A stretch of 64,000 nt of DNA from an uncultured archaeon (GTDB taxonomy: Archaea; Nanobdellota; Nanobdellia; Woesearchaeales; CAIVOO01). The notes under the pieces are model-generated. The model was not told where the DNA came from and made no database searches. It saw only the letters and a program-made list of their open reading frames with translations. The DNA is taken from NCBI GenBank assembly GCA_903904885.1, contig CAIVED010000027.1, forward strand, positions 1 to 64,000. The letters run 5' to 3'. Both the position numbers and the translations under genes were made by a program. This document shows positions 51,824 to 61,392 of this stretch, piece by piece (within the stretch, counting starts at the first letter, position 1; each line of letters opens with the position of its first letter).

Positions 51824-53437
51824 ATGAGACAGTACCTGTTTTTTACGCTATTCCCGATTTTGCTGCCTATTTTTATTATTGCTGCAATCTTTCTGCCAAT
51901 TTTTTTGCAGAACCCTTACATAAGCAGTGTAAAATTTTCCGCGAACATCAGCAATAGCTCTGATATTTATGTTGAAGAAATCATTTCAATTGACTCATTC
52001 AGCAATTATTACCGTTCTGATTTCAGGGAGTTTGAGGGAAATGCCATTGTAGAAGATATAAATGTCTATGACACAACGGAAAATGTTCCCGTGCAGTTTG
52101 AGTTGGCGCAAAAGGATGGGAAAATAAAGGGCGTTAAATGGACATTTCTAACAAACGGAAAAAGCAACAGAATAGTCCTGTCCTACCGGTTGAAAAATGC
52201 CATTGCTCTTTATTCTGATGTGGCAGACTTTGAATGGAACTACAAAATATCCCGCAAGACAGGGCCGGGCATTCGCGCCCTTTCCAATATGCCTGAGGTC
52301 ATAGCATCATATATTGAAGGGGCGAGAACTGATTTCAAATTTTATCTGCCAAGTGCGGGAATCCATGCCTGGTCCTATCCGCTTAAACAAAGGGACATCA
52401 AAATTGGCAACAATACGGTGGATTACGGGGGGCAAACAGGCCGGTTCAGCAGCAGTGTCAGCCTGGCAAGGGGGATTGATTTCAGGATTGCATTTCCTTC
52501 GGGAATAATGGCAGGAAATAAAATTGATGCAGAAGGACTCTCAAAAATAGAAAACGAGGAAAAAATCATCGGAATAACCAGGCCGTTGGTTAAATTTGCC
52601 GCGCCGGTGTTAATTGCAATCCTGCTCTTCCTATTGGTCTATTTTGCTGTTGGCAGGGAATACAAGACTGAGGGATATGAAGCGGTTTATGAACGGGATA
52701 TCCCCTACGATTATTCGCCGGCCATAGTAAGCGCTCTTGTCAATCAGGACACAAAAGAGCCCAAGCAAGAAGACTTCATAGCGGTCATTCTCAATCTCAG
52801 CACAAAGGGCTACCTCAAATTCCAGCGGGAAAAAAATGACTATGAAATAACATTCATAAACAAGGACATTTCCGCCCTTGCCCGGCACGAACAGCATGCA
52901 ATCGAAATACTTAAGGAATATTCAACAAACGGAAAGTTGTCGTTTAATTTCCTGAAAGGCCTTATTGAAAAAGACCAGACAGCATTCAGGATAATGTTTC
53001 GCGAGTGGCAGGGCAATGTGAAAAAAGAAGCGGTTGGCATGAACTTTTTTTCAGCTGCCCCGGCCATAAGGTTGCTGTTCTACATTTTCTGCTTCGGATT
53101 TTTAATTTACGGAATGGGCCTCGGGCCATTTTCGCTGATGATACGGGACACTGTTCTTTTCCTGGGAATACTCTGCGCAATAATTCTTGTTTTCGCCATG
53201 AACATAATTTTCAGGCAGGCGCTGCCTAAAAGAACAAGGAATGGCTCGCTTCATTACGCAAGGTGGATGAACTTCAAGAAATTCCTTGAGGATTTCAGCG
53301 AGCTTAAGCGCCATCCTCCGGAATCAATAGTGGTGTGGGAAAGGTACCTTGCCTATGCACTGTCTCTTGGCGTTGCTGACACTGTGAAGAAAACGATGAG
53401 TCTGTCCAAAAAGACAAAAGTGCCGCCAGTTATATGA
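51824..53437 (+). CDS. DUF2207-family membrane protein
   Basis: 537 residues: N-terminal signal helix, an extracytoplasmic beta-domain (VKFSANISNSSDIYVEEIISID to AFPSGIMAGN-like), membrane helix (PVLIAILLFLLVYFAVGREY), then the family segment [22 protein letters not shown], a cytoplasmic domain, two more helices and WMNFKKFLEDFSEL with HPPESIVVWERYLAYALSLGVAD, all DUF2207 landmarks. A paralogue lies at 54176. Likely a membrane scaffold; function not established. Probably leaderless to the TATA-like TATTTTAAAATATG around 51793. Confidence 0.85.
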   Translation: MRQYLFFTLFPILLPIFIIAAIFLPIFLQNPYISSVKFSANISNSSDIYVEEIISIDSFSNYYRSDFREFEGNAIVEDINVYDTTENVPVQFELAQKDGKIKGVKWTFLTNGKSNRIVLSYRLKNAIALYSDVADFEWNYKISRKTGPGIRALSNMPEVIASYIEGARTDFKFYLPSAGIHAWSYPLKQRDIKIGNNTVDYGGQTGRFSSSVSLARGIDFRIAFPSGIMAGNKIDAEGLSKIENEEKIIGITRPLVKFAAPVLIAILLFLLVYFAVGREYKTEGYEAVYERDIPYDYSPAIVSALVNQDTKEPKQEDFIAVILNLSTKGYLKFQREKNDYEITFINKDISALARHEQHAIEILKEYSTNGKLSFNFLKGLIEKDQTAFRIMFREWQGNVKKEAVGMNFFSAAPAIRLLFYIFCFGFLIYGMGLGPFSLMIRDTVLFLGILCAIILVFAMNIIFRQALPKRTRNGSLHYARWMNFKKFLEDFSELKRHPPESIVVWERYLAYALSLGVADTVKKTMSLSKKTKVPPVI

Positions 53438-53457
53438 GAACTCAGTTATAAAATTTC

Positions 53458-54084
53458 TTAACGTGCAACCGCAATGGTGCTTGGGCTTCTTCTTCCGATT
53501 ATTGGACCGTCAAGAACTTCAAAGCCCGCCTTTCGCAAATTTTCCCTGACCCATCCGGCATAGCTGTAGGTGCTGAGCTTTCCGCCGGTTTTCATTTTAT
53601 TCCTGATATTCCTGAAGAATTCTTCGGTCCACAGTTCAGGGACTTTCGCAGGGCTGAAGGGCGCGAAAAAAACATAGTCTGCTTTTTCTCCGGCTTCCAG
53701 GATTTTTTCCCTTGCATCCCCAAACATCATGACAAGTTTGCATCCTTTTGATTCGTAGACATTTTTGCCCTCAAAAAATCCCCTTACAAATTCCTTTATC
53801 ATTTCAAAGCTTTTGAAATCCGCATCAATCTCAAGAATTTTTTTTAATATCGTTTCATCATTCTCAAAACAATAAACTGTTGAAGGCCCCAGATCCAGCG
53901 CAGCCGCAGCACTGTACCCCAAACCGAAGCAGATATCAAAAATCACCTTTCCGGGAACAACATCCAATGCCCTGACATGCTTTTCAATGGCCTCCTGTTT
54001 AGCTCCATAAAGCGTGTGATAATTATCTCCCACTTCATCACTATGGTAAGTTATTGATCCGTCCCGGGTGATTATTTTGTTCAT
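53458..54084 (-). CDS. MnmC-like (DUF752) tRNA methyltransferase
   Basis: 208 residues: FDICFGLGYSAAAAL is the SAM-binding motif I (about residues 49-63), CFENDETIL the acidic post-motif, and DYVFFAPFSPAKVPELWTEEFFRNI with GGKLSTYSYAGWVRENLRKAGF and GPIIGRRSPSTIA match the MnmC2/DUF752 family (D-x-F-S-P-x-K-x-P-x-L-W). In bacteria MnmC2 methylates 5-aminomethyl-2-thiouridine at tRNA position 34; archaeal members may act on the same or related nucleosides. It lies between the two DUF2207 genes on the opposite strand. Confidence 0.8.
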   Translation of the reverse strand: MNKIITRDGSITYHSDEVGDNYHTLYGAKQEAIEKHVRALDVVPGKVIFDICFGLGYSAAAALDLGPSTVYCFENDETILKKILEIDADFKSFEMIKEFVRGFFEGKNVYESKGCKLVMMFGDAREKILEAGEKADYVFFAPFSPAKVPELWTEEFFRNIRNKMKTGGKLSTYSYAGWVRENLRKAGFEVLDGPIIGRRSPSTIAVAR

Positions 54085-54175
54085 GAGTGTGATTCAATTT
54101 AGTAACCCTAATAAAGTTATTCCTTACCCATAAAAAACGCTGCTTTTTTAAGCAAATAGTTCATTTATCCTAAGA

Positions 54176-55930
54176 ATGAACAAGAAAATCCTGCTTTTGC
54201 TGTTTCTGTTAATAATCCCTTTCGTATCCGCAAAATCCTACACCCTTGACAAAGCTAACATTGATGTTATTGTTAATGATGACTCAAGTTTGTCTGTAAG
54301 TGAATTGATAACATTCAATTTCAACGGGCCTTTCACGTTTGCCTACAGGGATTTCGTTTATGATAAGGAAGTTATTGAAAATCTTAGTGCCTATGAGTAT
54401 TCAAACAACCAGACAACTGAACTAAAATCAGAAATAACTTCGGTTAATGGCGGCGAAAGGATTACATGGCATTATTCCGCGGAAAATGAAAAAAAGCAGT
54501 TTCTAATAACATACACGCTGAAAAACGCATTGAAAGTCTACAATGACGTTGCAGAATTCAACTGGAAAATCTGGGGCGACGGCTGGGACCATTCCCTGAA
54601 AGAAATGGTTGGCACATTTAAGCTTCCAAAAGCGGCTGAAAAGCCAACAGATGTTTATTCCTGGGGGCATCCCGCATTAGACGGAAAGATTGCAATACAA
54701 AACAACCAAAAAGTGATCTTCCAGGCATTTGACATCCCTGCACAGCAGTGGGTTGAATTGAGGGTTATTTTTCCGGCTAGCCTGATTTCAAACGCAGATT
54801 CTGCGAGCAGGATTAATTCAGACGGGCTCCAAAACATAATAAACGAAGAAGCCAATTACGGCAAGAAATCAGAATCCGCAAAAAAATTCGAGGCGCTTAT
54901 TGCAAAGTTGTTATTCTGGTTCATTGTAGGGCCAATCATATTAATTATAGTATTGTTCATTATCCTTTACCTTGCCTACGGCCGGGAGCCGGCTGTAAAT
55001 TACGAACAGGAATATGAAAGGGAAATTCCCTATGACTATTCCCCTGCAATTGTAAGCGCGCTGATAGAGCAGGCCAGCAAAAAGCCGAATGCAAGGGATT
55101 TTGTCGCAGTCCTCCTCAATTTATGCACCAAGGGCCATCTTAAGCTTCAGGTTATCCAGAAGAAAAAATTTCTCGGCATTTTCGGCAAGGATTCAGATTA
55201 CGAAATAATCCTGCAAAAGAAGGACCGCTCAAAACTTGCAGGCCATGAAAAAACAGTCCTTGGAATAATTGAAGGTTATGCAACAGAAAATAAAATCGCT
55301 TTTGAAGAGCTTAAGAGCGAGATACGAAGCGACAGCATGGATTTCAGGATGAAATTCATGGACTGGCAGAAGGAAGTTAAGGATGAAGCAACAAAACAGG
55401 GCTTTTTTGCAAAAAGCAGCGTTCACCTCATCTTCAATATTATTTGCATAGCGCTGATTGTAATTGGCATATTTGTCTTCTCTTTTGGCTTTGGAATTGC
55501 AGGTTTCATCGGGCTTTTCATGAACAACGCCATATTCCGGCAGGCTCTTCCAAGGAGAACAGAAAAAGGGGCATTGCATTACAAAAGGTGGATGAACCTT
55601 AAAAAATTCATAAAAGACTTCAGCGCAATGGAGGAGCACCCGCCGGAGTCCATTGTTTTGTGGGAGAAATATCTTGTTTACGCTGTAACTCTCGGCGTTG
55701 CAGATGAAGTGCAGAAAAGCATGAAACTGATTCTGCCGGATAAAAACTACACCAATTCCACCATATTCATTGGCGCTGTTAATTACCACGCGCTTAGCAC
55801 AGCAGGATTTGTAAATTCTGTCAACACATTCAGCTCCTCATTCGCAACTGCCTCAGGCACATCCGGCTCAGGAGGATTCGGAGGAGGCGGTGGCGGCGGT
55901 GGAGGAGGAGGCGGAGGGGGAGCTGGGTAA
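54176..55930 (+). CDS. DUF2207-family membrane protein with Gly-rich tail
   Basis: 584 residues, paralogue of the 51824 protein: signal peptide, beta-domain with [16 protein letters not shown], membrane helix before [31 protein letters not shown], then [40 protein letters not shown]. The last 25 residues are an almost pure Gly run (GFGGGGG and on), common at the ends of DUF2207 proteins. Neighbour 55931 begins immediately after the stop codon. Envelope role unknown. Confidence 0.85.
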   Translation: MNKKILLLLFLLIIPFVSAKSYTLDKANIDVIVNDDSSLSVSELITFNFNGPFTFAYRDFVYDKEVIENLSAYEYSNNQTTELKSEITSVNGGERITWHYSAENEKKQFLITYTLKNALKVYNDVAEFNWKIWGDGWDHSLKEMVGTFKLPKAAEKPTDVYSWGHPALDGKIAIQNNQKVIFQAFDIPAQQWVELRVIFPASLISNADSASRINSDGLQNIINEEANYGKKSESAKKFEALIAKLLFWFIVGPIILIIVLFIILYLAYGREPAVNYEQEYEREIPYDYSPAIVSALIEQASKKPNARDFVAVLLNLCTKGHLKLQVIQKKKFLGIFGKDSDYEIILQKKDRSKLAGHEKTVLGIIEGYATENKIAFEELKSEIRSDSMDFRMKFMDWQKEVKDEATKQGFFAKSSVHLIFNIICIALIVIGIFVFSFGFGIAGFIGLFMNNAIFRQALPRRTEKGALHYKRWMNLKKFIKDFSAMEEHPPESIVLWEKYLVYAVTLGVADEVQKSMKLILPDKNYTNSTIFIGAVNYHALSTAGFVNSVNTFSSSFATASGTSGSGGFGGGGGGGGGGGGGGAG

Positions 55931-56857
55931 ATGAAAGTCTTGGTAACCGGCGGGGCCGGTTTCATTGGAAGCCATATTGTTGATTTTCTTGTTGCTAAAG
56001 GAAATGATGTTGTTATCATAGACAATTTAAGCACAGGCAAAAAAGAACATCTGAACAAAAAAGCCAAATTCTATGAAGCGGACATAACCAAGGATATAGA
56101 CTTCATTTTCCAAAAAGAAAAACCGGACATTGTAATTCATACAGCTGCTCAGGTAATGCTGAGGGAATCCATTAAAGACCCGCTTAATGACGCAAAGATA
56201 AATATTCTGGGAACGATAAATGTTCTTGAGTCCTGCCGGAAGAATAATGTTAAAAAAATAATTTATACATCAACAGGAGGCGCGCGCGTCGGAGAGCCGG
56301 AATATCTGCCTGTTGATGAAAAACACCCGCTAAATCCCTGCTCTCCCTACGGCATATCAAAGCATACTGCCGAGCATTATGTCTGGATGTACCGCCAATT
56401 ATATGATTTGGACTATCTCATATTTTGCTTTGGAAATGTCTACGGCCCAAGAGATGACCCAAAATGCAAAAGAGTGATTTCAGTTTTCATCGACAGCATG
56501 CTCAGGAATGAACCCCCTTTAATATTTGGCGACGGAAACCAGACAAGGGATTTCATCTATGTTCTTGATTTGGCTGAATTCATTGTAGAAAACATTGGAA
56601 AAAATCCAAAGCAAAAATTATTCCATCTTGCAAACAGTGAGCAGATAAGCGTAAATGAAATTTTCAGGATATTAAAGGAAGTTTCTGGATTCAGGGAAGA
56701 AGCCAAACATATTGAAGCAATAAAAGGAGAAGTAAGAGATATTGTTCTTGACACTTCTCTTGTTAAAAAAGAACTCGGATGGAACCCAAAGCACAGCTTC
56801 AATGAAGGGCTAAAAGAAACATTTGAGTGGTTCAAGAAAAATCAATCAGTCCAGTAA
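55931..56857 (+). CDS. NAD-dependent sugar-nucleotide epimerase (GalE-like)
   Basis: 308 residues of the extended SDR family: [16 protein letters not shown] (NAD site, about 5-20), [24 protein letters not shown], and the catalytic Tyr-x-x-x-Lys in [16 protein letters not shown]. Close to UDP-glucose/UDP-GlcNAc 4-epimerases; could equally be a dehydratase-like enzyme. It would supply sugars for the heavily glycosylated surface proteins here. It starts directly after the upstream stop codon. Its own stop overlaps a gene fragment on the other strand by 12 nt. Confidence 0.9.
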   Translation: MKVLVTGGAGFIGSHIVDFLVAKGNDVVIIDNLSTGKKEHLNKKAKFYEADITKDIDFIFQKEKPDIVIHTAAQVMLRESIKDPLNDAKINILGTINVLESCRKNNVKKIIYTSTGGARVGEPEYLPVDEKHPLNPCSPYGISKHTAEHYVWMYRQLYDLDYLIFCFGNVYGPRDDPKCKRVISVFIDSMLRNEPPLIFGDGNQTRDFIYVLDLAEFIVENIGKNPKQKLFHLANSEQISVNEIFRILKEVSGFREEAKHIEAIKGEVRDIVLDTSLVKKELGWNPKHSFNEGLKETFEWFKKNQSVQ

Positions 56858-56962
56858 GCCTTTTCTCACAAACCTTTCCTCGTCAAACTGGTTCTTTAAG
56901 AATTTTGAGCACTCTGACTTGTTCTCCCAGAAATACATGCACTTGTTCTTGAACGCTGAAAA
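56846..56962 (-). pseudogene. Fragment of a small Cys-containing protein gene
   Basis: About 38 codons (FSAFKNKCMYFWENKSECSK then [18 protein letters not shown]) duplicate the C-terminal half of the gene at 57651-57860. The copies share 95 identical or nearly identical bases (56868-56962 and 57673-57767). The N-terminal half with CASCW is missing and the frame opens into unrelated AT-rich sequence, so this copy is dead or truncated. Confidence 0.75.
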
Positions 56963-57024
56963 AATAGTTTTTAAATTTTGCTTAAAAATGCGCCTTTTAC
57001 GGCAGGGGTTTTAGCGCCAAAAAA

Positions 57025-57606
57025 CTAGGTTGGACTTGCCAGGCATTGAAAATCCTGCGCTGGATGCCAGCAGGACGGGTTTCCCGGACTACAGCAGAAT
57101 TGTCTGGTGGTATCGCAACATTCATCCCCGCATGGGTCTTCATTAGGGGAATCGCCGCATACATGAGCTGCTGGGGCTGTTTCCTGAGGCTTAGAACCTG
57201 AAAAACAGGAAGGATAGCTCTGCTTCAAATTCAGGGCGGCATCCTGCAATTCCGGGGGCAGCAAATCAAAAGCGCCAGGCAAAGGCAAGTCCCGCTTCCT
57301 AACCTCCTTAATTACAAAAACCTTCTTCCCATCCTTCTCCACTGGAACTATTTCAAACTCATAATACTGCAAAAACTTAACAAGCTCATCCTTGCTCGGA
57401 ACAAAAGCCCTCCAATTATTATCTGCAGTTAAATGGTTAAAATCAAAAAGAGGAACATTATTAAAACCCCACTCATTCGAAAGCAAAACAATCGTCCCAT
57501 CATCAATGCTGCCCCAGTCAATCTTGTCCAAAGCGCCCTGCTCACTATATGCATAAACAATTCCAGCAAAAACAACAATAATCAAAATCAATAACAGCCT
57601 CTTCAT
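57025..57606 (-). CDS. Exported Cys-rich protein, unknown function
   Basis: 193 residues: signal helix (LLLILIIVVFAGIVYAYS), an exposed part with GTIVLLSNEWGFNNVPLFDF and a PEDEEDKVFVIKEV-like strand, then a C-terminal Cys cluster HVCGDSPNEDPCGDECCDTTRQFCCSPGNPSCW of eight cysteines, a disulfide-stabilised knob. It lies between the two copies of the 95-bp duplication, suggesting that it was inserted with it or that the flanking gene was duplicated around it. Confidence 0.7.
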   Translation of the reverse strand: MKRLLLILIIVVFAGIVYAYSEQGALDKIDWGSIDDGTIVLLSNEWGFNNVPLFDFNHLTADNNWRAFVPSKDELVKFLQYYEFEIVPVEKDGKKVFVIKEVRKRDLPLPGAFDLLPPELQDAALNLKQSYPSCFSGSKPQETAPAAHVCGDSPNEDPCGDECCDTTRQFCCSPGNPSCWHPAQDFQCLASPT

Positions 57607-57650
57607 TTTCCCTATTATGTCATTTAAAGCTTTTAAATCTTACTGAAAAA

Positions 57651-57860
57651 TCAGTTTAGCAAACCCTTCCTGACAAACCTTTCCTCGTCAAACTGGTTCT
57701 TTAAGAATTTTGAGCACTCTGACTTGTTCTCCCAGAAATACATGCACTTGTTCTTGAACGCTGAAAATCTCCAGCAGCTGGCGCATACTCCACTCTCTGG
57801 CTTTTCTTTTTTTGGTGATTTTTCCCTGCTCATTTTTTTCTGATTCGCCTTCTTTTTCAT
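57651..57860 (-). CDS. Small Cys-containing basic protein
   Basis: 69 residues from ATG 57858-57860 (MKKKANQKKMSREKSPKKEK): a very basic N-terminus, then CASCWRFSAFKNKCMYFWENKSECSKFLKNQF with CxxC and two further cysteines that could bind zinc or Fe-S. Function unknown; the basic tail suggests nucleic-acid binding. A truncated copy is at 56846-56962. Confidence 0.65.
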   Translation of the reverse strand: MKKKANQKKMSREKSPKKEKPESGVCASCWRFSAFKNKCMYFWENKSECSKFLKNQFDEERFVRKGLLN

Positions 57861-57934
57861 TAGCCCATGAAAGGGGGGAGGATTTAAAAAGCTTATGTGC
57901 AACATTTATAAATAACCATTCCCTAACCGGACCT

Positions 57935-58711
57935 GTGAAAAACGTAAAAGGCCAGATAACCCTTTTTGTTATTATTGGCATTGTTATCATAGCAATTATC
58001 GCAATTTTCCTTTCTATGCGGTCCCAGGTTTCAGAGACGAAACCAGTTTCAAAGGGCGTTGATGTTGAACCAGTGCAGCTCTATGTTGAATCCTGCATAA
58101 AGTCGGTTGGTGAGGATGCGATTGTTTTCACAAGCAGGCAGGGCGGCTATTTTGAGCTGCCGGAGCTTTCAACAACGGATTATTTTTCAAATACTGCTTA
58201 TTACTTTAGCATTGACAAAAACCTGATGCCCTCGCAGGAAAGGGTTGAAAAGGAAATTTCAAAATACATGGACAATGAGTTGTTTTTTTGCCTTAAAAAT
58301 TTTGAGGATTTCAGAAAGGAAGGGATGGATATAAAAATAGCAAACATAAGCACAACAACACTGATTCTGCCCTCAAGCGTGCTGTTCAAAGTGAACATGC
58401 CCCTGACAATTAAAACACAGCAGGCTAAAACAGGGCTAAGCGATTTCAGCGGCTCGCTTGAGAATATAAGGCTTAAAACTATTTACAACATCACAAAGGA
58501 CATGACAGAAGAGCAGATGAAAAAATTTGATTCGATATGCGTAAGCTGCATATTAAGAATGGCAATTGAAAATGATGTATATATTGACATTCAAAGGCTT
58601 GGCAATGACACCATCTTGTTTACAATCACAGACTATAACTCCAAAATAAAAGATGAACCGTTCGAATACATGTTTGCAAATAAATACAACCTAACCGGTG
58701 CAACCAGATGA
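57935..58711 (+). CDS. Exported membrane-anchored protein (KGQxTxF type)
   Basis: 258 residues from GTG 57935 (VKNVKGQITLFVIIGIVIIA): a single N-terminal helix then an exposed helical/beta domain with SCIKSVGEDAIVF, FFCLKNFEDFR and SICVSCILRMA. TATTTATAAATA at about 57903 makes GTG 57935 a leaderless start, while the longer frame from 57812 lies upstream of that box and opposite the small Cys protein gene. The start sequence KGQ-x-T-x-F is a recurrent one for exported proteins of this kind. First gene of the cluster of HExxH paralogues; ATGA overlap with the next. Confidence 0.7.
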   Translation: MKNVKGQITLFVIIGIVIIAIIAIFLSMRSQVSETKPVSKGVDVEPVQLYVESCIKSVGEDAIVFTSRQGGYFELPELSTTDYFSNTAYYFSIDKNLMPSQERVEKEISKYMDNELFFCLKNFEDFRKEGMDIKIANISTTTLILPSSVLFKVNMPLTIKTQQAKTGLSDFSGSLENIRLKTIYNITKDMTEEQMKKFDSICVSCILRMAIENDVYIDIQRLGNDTILFTITDYNSKIKDEPFEYMFANKYNLTGATR

Positions 58712-60795
58712 AAAAGCAGTTTATTTTCATTGCAGTTATTTTTTTAGTGTGCTCTATTTATGTTTGCGCAGCCTGCCCTCCGGAATGCTCAACACAGGCA
58801 AGCATAACCCCTGACTCTTATAGCAATCAGGCTTCATACTCAAATTCTGATTTCTATGCAAACTCAGACCCCGCAAAATGGAAGTGGAATCTTGTGGACT
58901 GGAACAATCAGGGACTGCAGCAGGCGCTTAATACAAACCCGGAAGCCAGCAAAAGGTACATGGAGAGCAAAGGCTGCCTGAAATGCAGCATTGGCAACAC
59001 AGGCAATGTAAACCTGGCATTTTCACAAAATGGAATAAGCCACCCTAACGGGGGCTTTGTTTCAGCAAATTCAAATTATCCGCAGGGAACCTCATTTGAG
59101 GCCACAGCGGATAACATAATTGCCCACTACCCTGCATCTTCAACCATCTCTGTCCCAGTCACAGACACAGTGACTATTGACACTGGGGGTGAAACATTGA
59201 CTTTAACCGGCTCAAACATGCCTCCGGACACAAACGTCTTCGGAAAAATAACATTCAAAAACGGCCAGGCCTATTTTAGAACAGACGAGGACCTTTACAT
59301 AAACTATGTGCAGATAAGCCGTTCAGCCATGACAGGCGAAACCCCATCAAGCAATGAAGCAATGATATTTTTTACGGGCAATTATGTGCCGGGGGTAACT
59401 ACGGACTATGTATCAATTAATCCCGCAAGCAAGAACTTTTTTGTCTATGCTGATGATGAGCCAGGGGGAATCATCATGAATTTCGGCCCAGGAAACCCTT
59501 TTTTTCAATCAAACGATGCTAAGGGGCATCCTATTTTAAGAGATACTGACAAGGTTAGCCTCTTTGCGGCCTATAACAATGAGATGTACTATGTTGCACC
59601 TTCTACAGTTGCGGGGTATCCCGTAGTCAAGGTGAAAGAAACAAGCGACGATAAGCTTGTTTATTCGGTAACTAATGGACCGTTTAGTTTTTCCAAGAAT
59701 TATGACAGCAATATAGAGGGCCAAGTAAATGAGATTTTTGCTGAACTCGACCCAAACCTAAAACTAACAACCACACCGATGCTTATAAATCCTATAGACA
59801 GCAGCGACAACCCAATTATGTCAGCATATGCAAATGGAAAACAGGTCAATCTAACATCAATCTCAATCGATGGCCATAACAGGGTATTCTTCATCACAGA
59901 CACGGGAAGCCTGTCTTTGGACTATGATTTTTATCTTCAGCAGGGTCTTCAGCCAGGCCAGACACTGCCGCCGCTTGAAATAAATGGCCGCCAGACTAGA
60001 ACATTTCAGGTTGGCGATTCAAAAATAATAATAACAACTAAAACATATAGTGAAAACGACCTGAGGGACATTGTTCAAATGAATCCCGATTACAAGATTA
60101 TATCAGGGGTTCCTGCAAACAAGATAGATATTTTTAAACAATTTATTGAAGAACTCCCGGAGGAGATGCTGAATAGTTTCCGAGGCATAGCTGTACAGCC
60201 CAATGTGGCTTATACATATGCTGCTGTAACCGAAAGCAAAAAGTTGAGCTATTTTAACACCGGCGCACTTAGCAAAGAAGGAGGCATTATTACTGCTCCT
60301 GACACTTACTTTTGGTGTGAAGAATGCTCAGATGAATACATTTTCGACAGGATTAACGGGCTTCTCATCCATGAGATAGGGCATGAGTTTGTCATGAGAA
60401 AAAGAAATGAAGAAGGCCTTGCATGGTATGAATCAGACTCAACATTTGACAAGAAATGGGAGGCTACATACGGAAACACGCCTCCGCCCTATGGGAAACT
60501 AAGCAAACAAGAAAATCCTTTTACAGTGTCTCTGAAGTGGATAAAGTCAATAGATGTGCGTAGCGACGACCCCTATGACAGTTTTCTAAACGCCTATGCC
60601 AACACAAATAATGATGAATATAAAGCAGTGGCTTTCGAGACATTCAACTCTGACGCTGAGTATGTTAAAAGCACGTTCCTGGACCCAAATTCAAAGTTTT
60701 ATGACGCAAGATATTTAAAGCAAATTGAACTCCTCTGCGAAGAAGGCGGGATAAAGGCTAAGAATTGCCAGGCTTTTGGAGTGCCGTACAAATGA
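58708..60795 (+). CDS. Exported zinc-metallopeptidase-like protein, paralogue 1
   Basis: 695 residues. Signal peptide (FIFIAVIFLVCSIYVCA), then a family-specific N-terminal region (SNSDFYANSDPAKWKWNLVDW, CLKCSIGN, AFSQNGISHPNGGFV). A beta-rich middle and, near the end, LLIHEIGHEF with HEIGH at 555-559, the zincin HExxH motif. The motif lies in a 130-residue C-terminal domain. Two paralogues follow (61393 and 63405). An extracellular protease acting on surface proteins is plausible, but the third zinc ligand was not identified. Confidence 0.75.
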   Translation: MKKQFIFIAVIFLVCSIYVCAACPPECSTQASITPDSYSNQASYSNSDFYANSDPAKWKWNLVDWNNQGLQQALNTNPEASKRYMESKGCLKCSIGNTGNVNLAFSQNGISHPNGGFVSANSNYPQGTSFEATADNIIAHYPASSTISVPVTDTVTIDTGGETLTLTGSNMPPDTNVFGKITFKNGQAYFRTDEDLYINYVQISRSAMTGETPSSNEAMIFFTGNYVPGVTTDYVSINPASKNFFVYADDEPGGIIMNFGPGNPFFQSNDAKGHPILRDTDKVSLFAAYNNEMYYVAPSTVAGYPVVKVKETSDDKLVYSVTNGPFSFSKNYDSNIEGQVNEIFAELDPNLKLTTTPMLINPIDSSDNPIMSAYANGKQVNLTSISIDGHNRVFFITDTGSLSLDYDFYLQQGLQPGQTLPPLEINGRQTRTFQVGDSKIIITTKTYSENDLRDIVQMNPDYKIISGVPANKIDIFKQFIEELPEEMLNSFRGIAVQPNVAYTYAAVTESKKLSYFNTGALSKEGGIITAPDTYFWCEECSDEYIFDRINGLLIHEIGHEFVMRKRNEEGLAWYESDSTFDKKWEATYGNTPPPYGKLSKQENPFTVSLKWIKSIDVRSDDPYDSFLNAYANTNNDEYKAVAFETFNSDAEYVKSTFLDPNSKFYDARYLKQIELLCEEGGIKAKNCQAFGVPYK

Positions 60796-61385
60796 AAAAA
60801 ACAATATTATTACTGCCCTTTATTTTGCTGTTTACAAACCTTGCGCTGGCAGAGACAGTGCATTATTACGAATTTAATGTGGTGTACAACAACAGTTATT
60901 TCTCGTATAATTCGCTTTCAGTCCAAACACTGCAGGAAGGCCAGGAAATCTGGAATTTTCCGGGATTGTACCAAGCAGAAGTGGTGTCATCTGACCAAAA
61001 GGTGCTAAACTACAGCAAATTTGACCTGCCAAGAGGAGTTTTTTTTGATAATTTCGATGAAAACGGGAGTGCCGTATCAGGAGGCAGCATAATTCTAAAT
61101 GAAACAGAAGCAAGAATCCACCTGCCATACTTCGACAACGCAAAAGAAATAAACATCTACGACGAAAACGACATAAAGAAGCTGACAATTGACGTTTCAA
61201 TGTACTCAAAAAACATAACTGCGGCAGTTTGGGAATTGAAACCTGCGCCAATTGAAAGCATAATCGGAAAACCGATAACCTCGGAAAAGGACAGGCTCAA
61301 CAGAATTGTTGCAGTTGTAATAATCTCAGTACTTGTAATAATCGTTGAAGTAATCATAATCAAAACAAGAAAAAAAGAAGAATAA
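60792..61385 (+). CDS. Exported membrane-anchored protein between paralogues
   Basis: 197 residues from ATG 60792 (ATGA overlap with the previous stop): signal peptide MKKTILLLPFILLFTNLALA, a beta-rich exposed domain of about 140 residues without cysteines, then a C-terminal membrane helix (IVAVVIISVLVIIVEVIIIK) and a basic/acidic tail. Likely a partner or anchor of the HExxH proteins, by operon position only. No named family. Confidence 0.7.
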   Translation: MKKTILLLPFILLFTNLALAETVHYYEFNVVYNNSYFSYNSLSVQTLQEGQEIWNFPGLYQAEVVSSDQKVLNYSKFDLPRGVFFDNFDENGSAVSGGSIILNETEARIHLPYFDNAKEINIYDENDIKKLTIDVSMYSKNITAAVWELKPAPIESIIGKPITSEKDRLNRIVAVVIISVLVIIVEVIIIKTRKKEE

Positions 61386-61392
61386 ACTTGAA

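Noticed and set aside
55850-55930. Gly-codon run as a tandem repeat or microsatellite
   Set aside because: It is in frame at the end of a DUF2207 protein, where Gly-rich tails are usual for the family.
56823-57014. Plus-strand frame of 63 codons downstream of the epimerase
   Set aside because: Antisense to the duplicated Cys-protein fragment, no start signal.
57003-57030. Further copy of the GCCAAA loop hairpin (TAGCGCCAAAAAACTA)
   Set aside because: Flanks do not pair, and it is isolated rather than one of a set.
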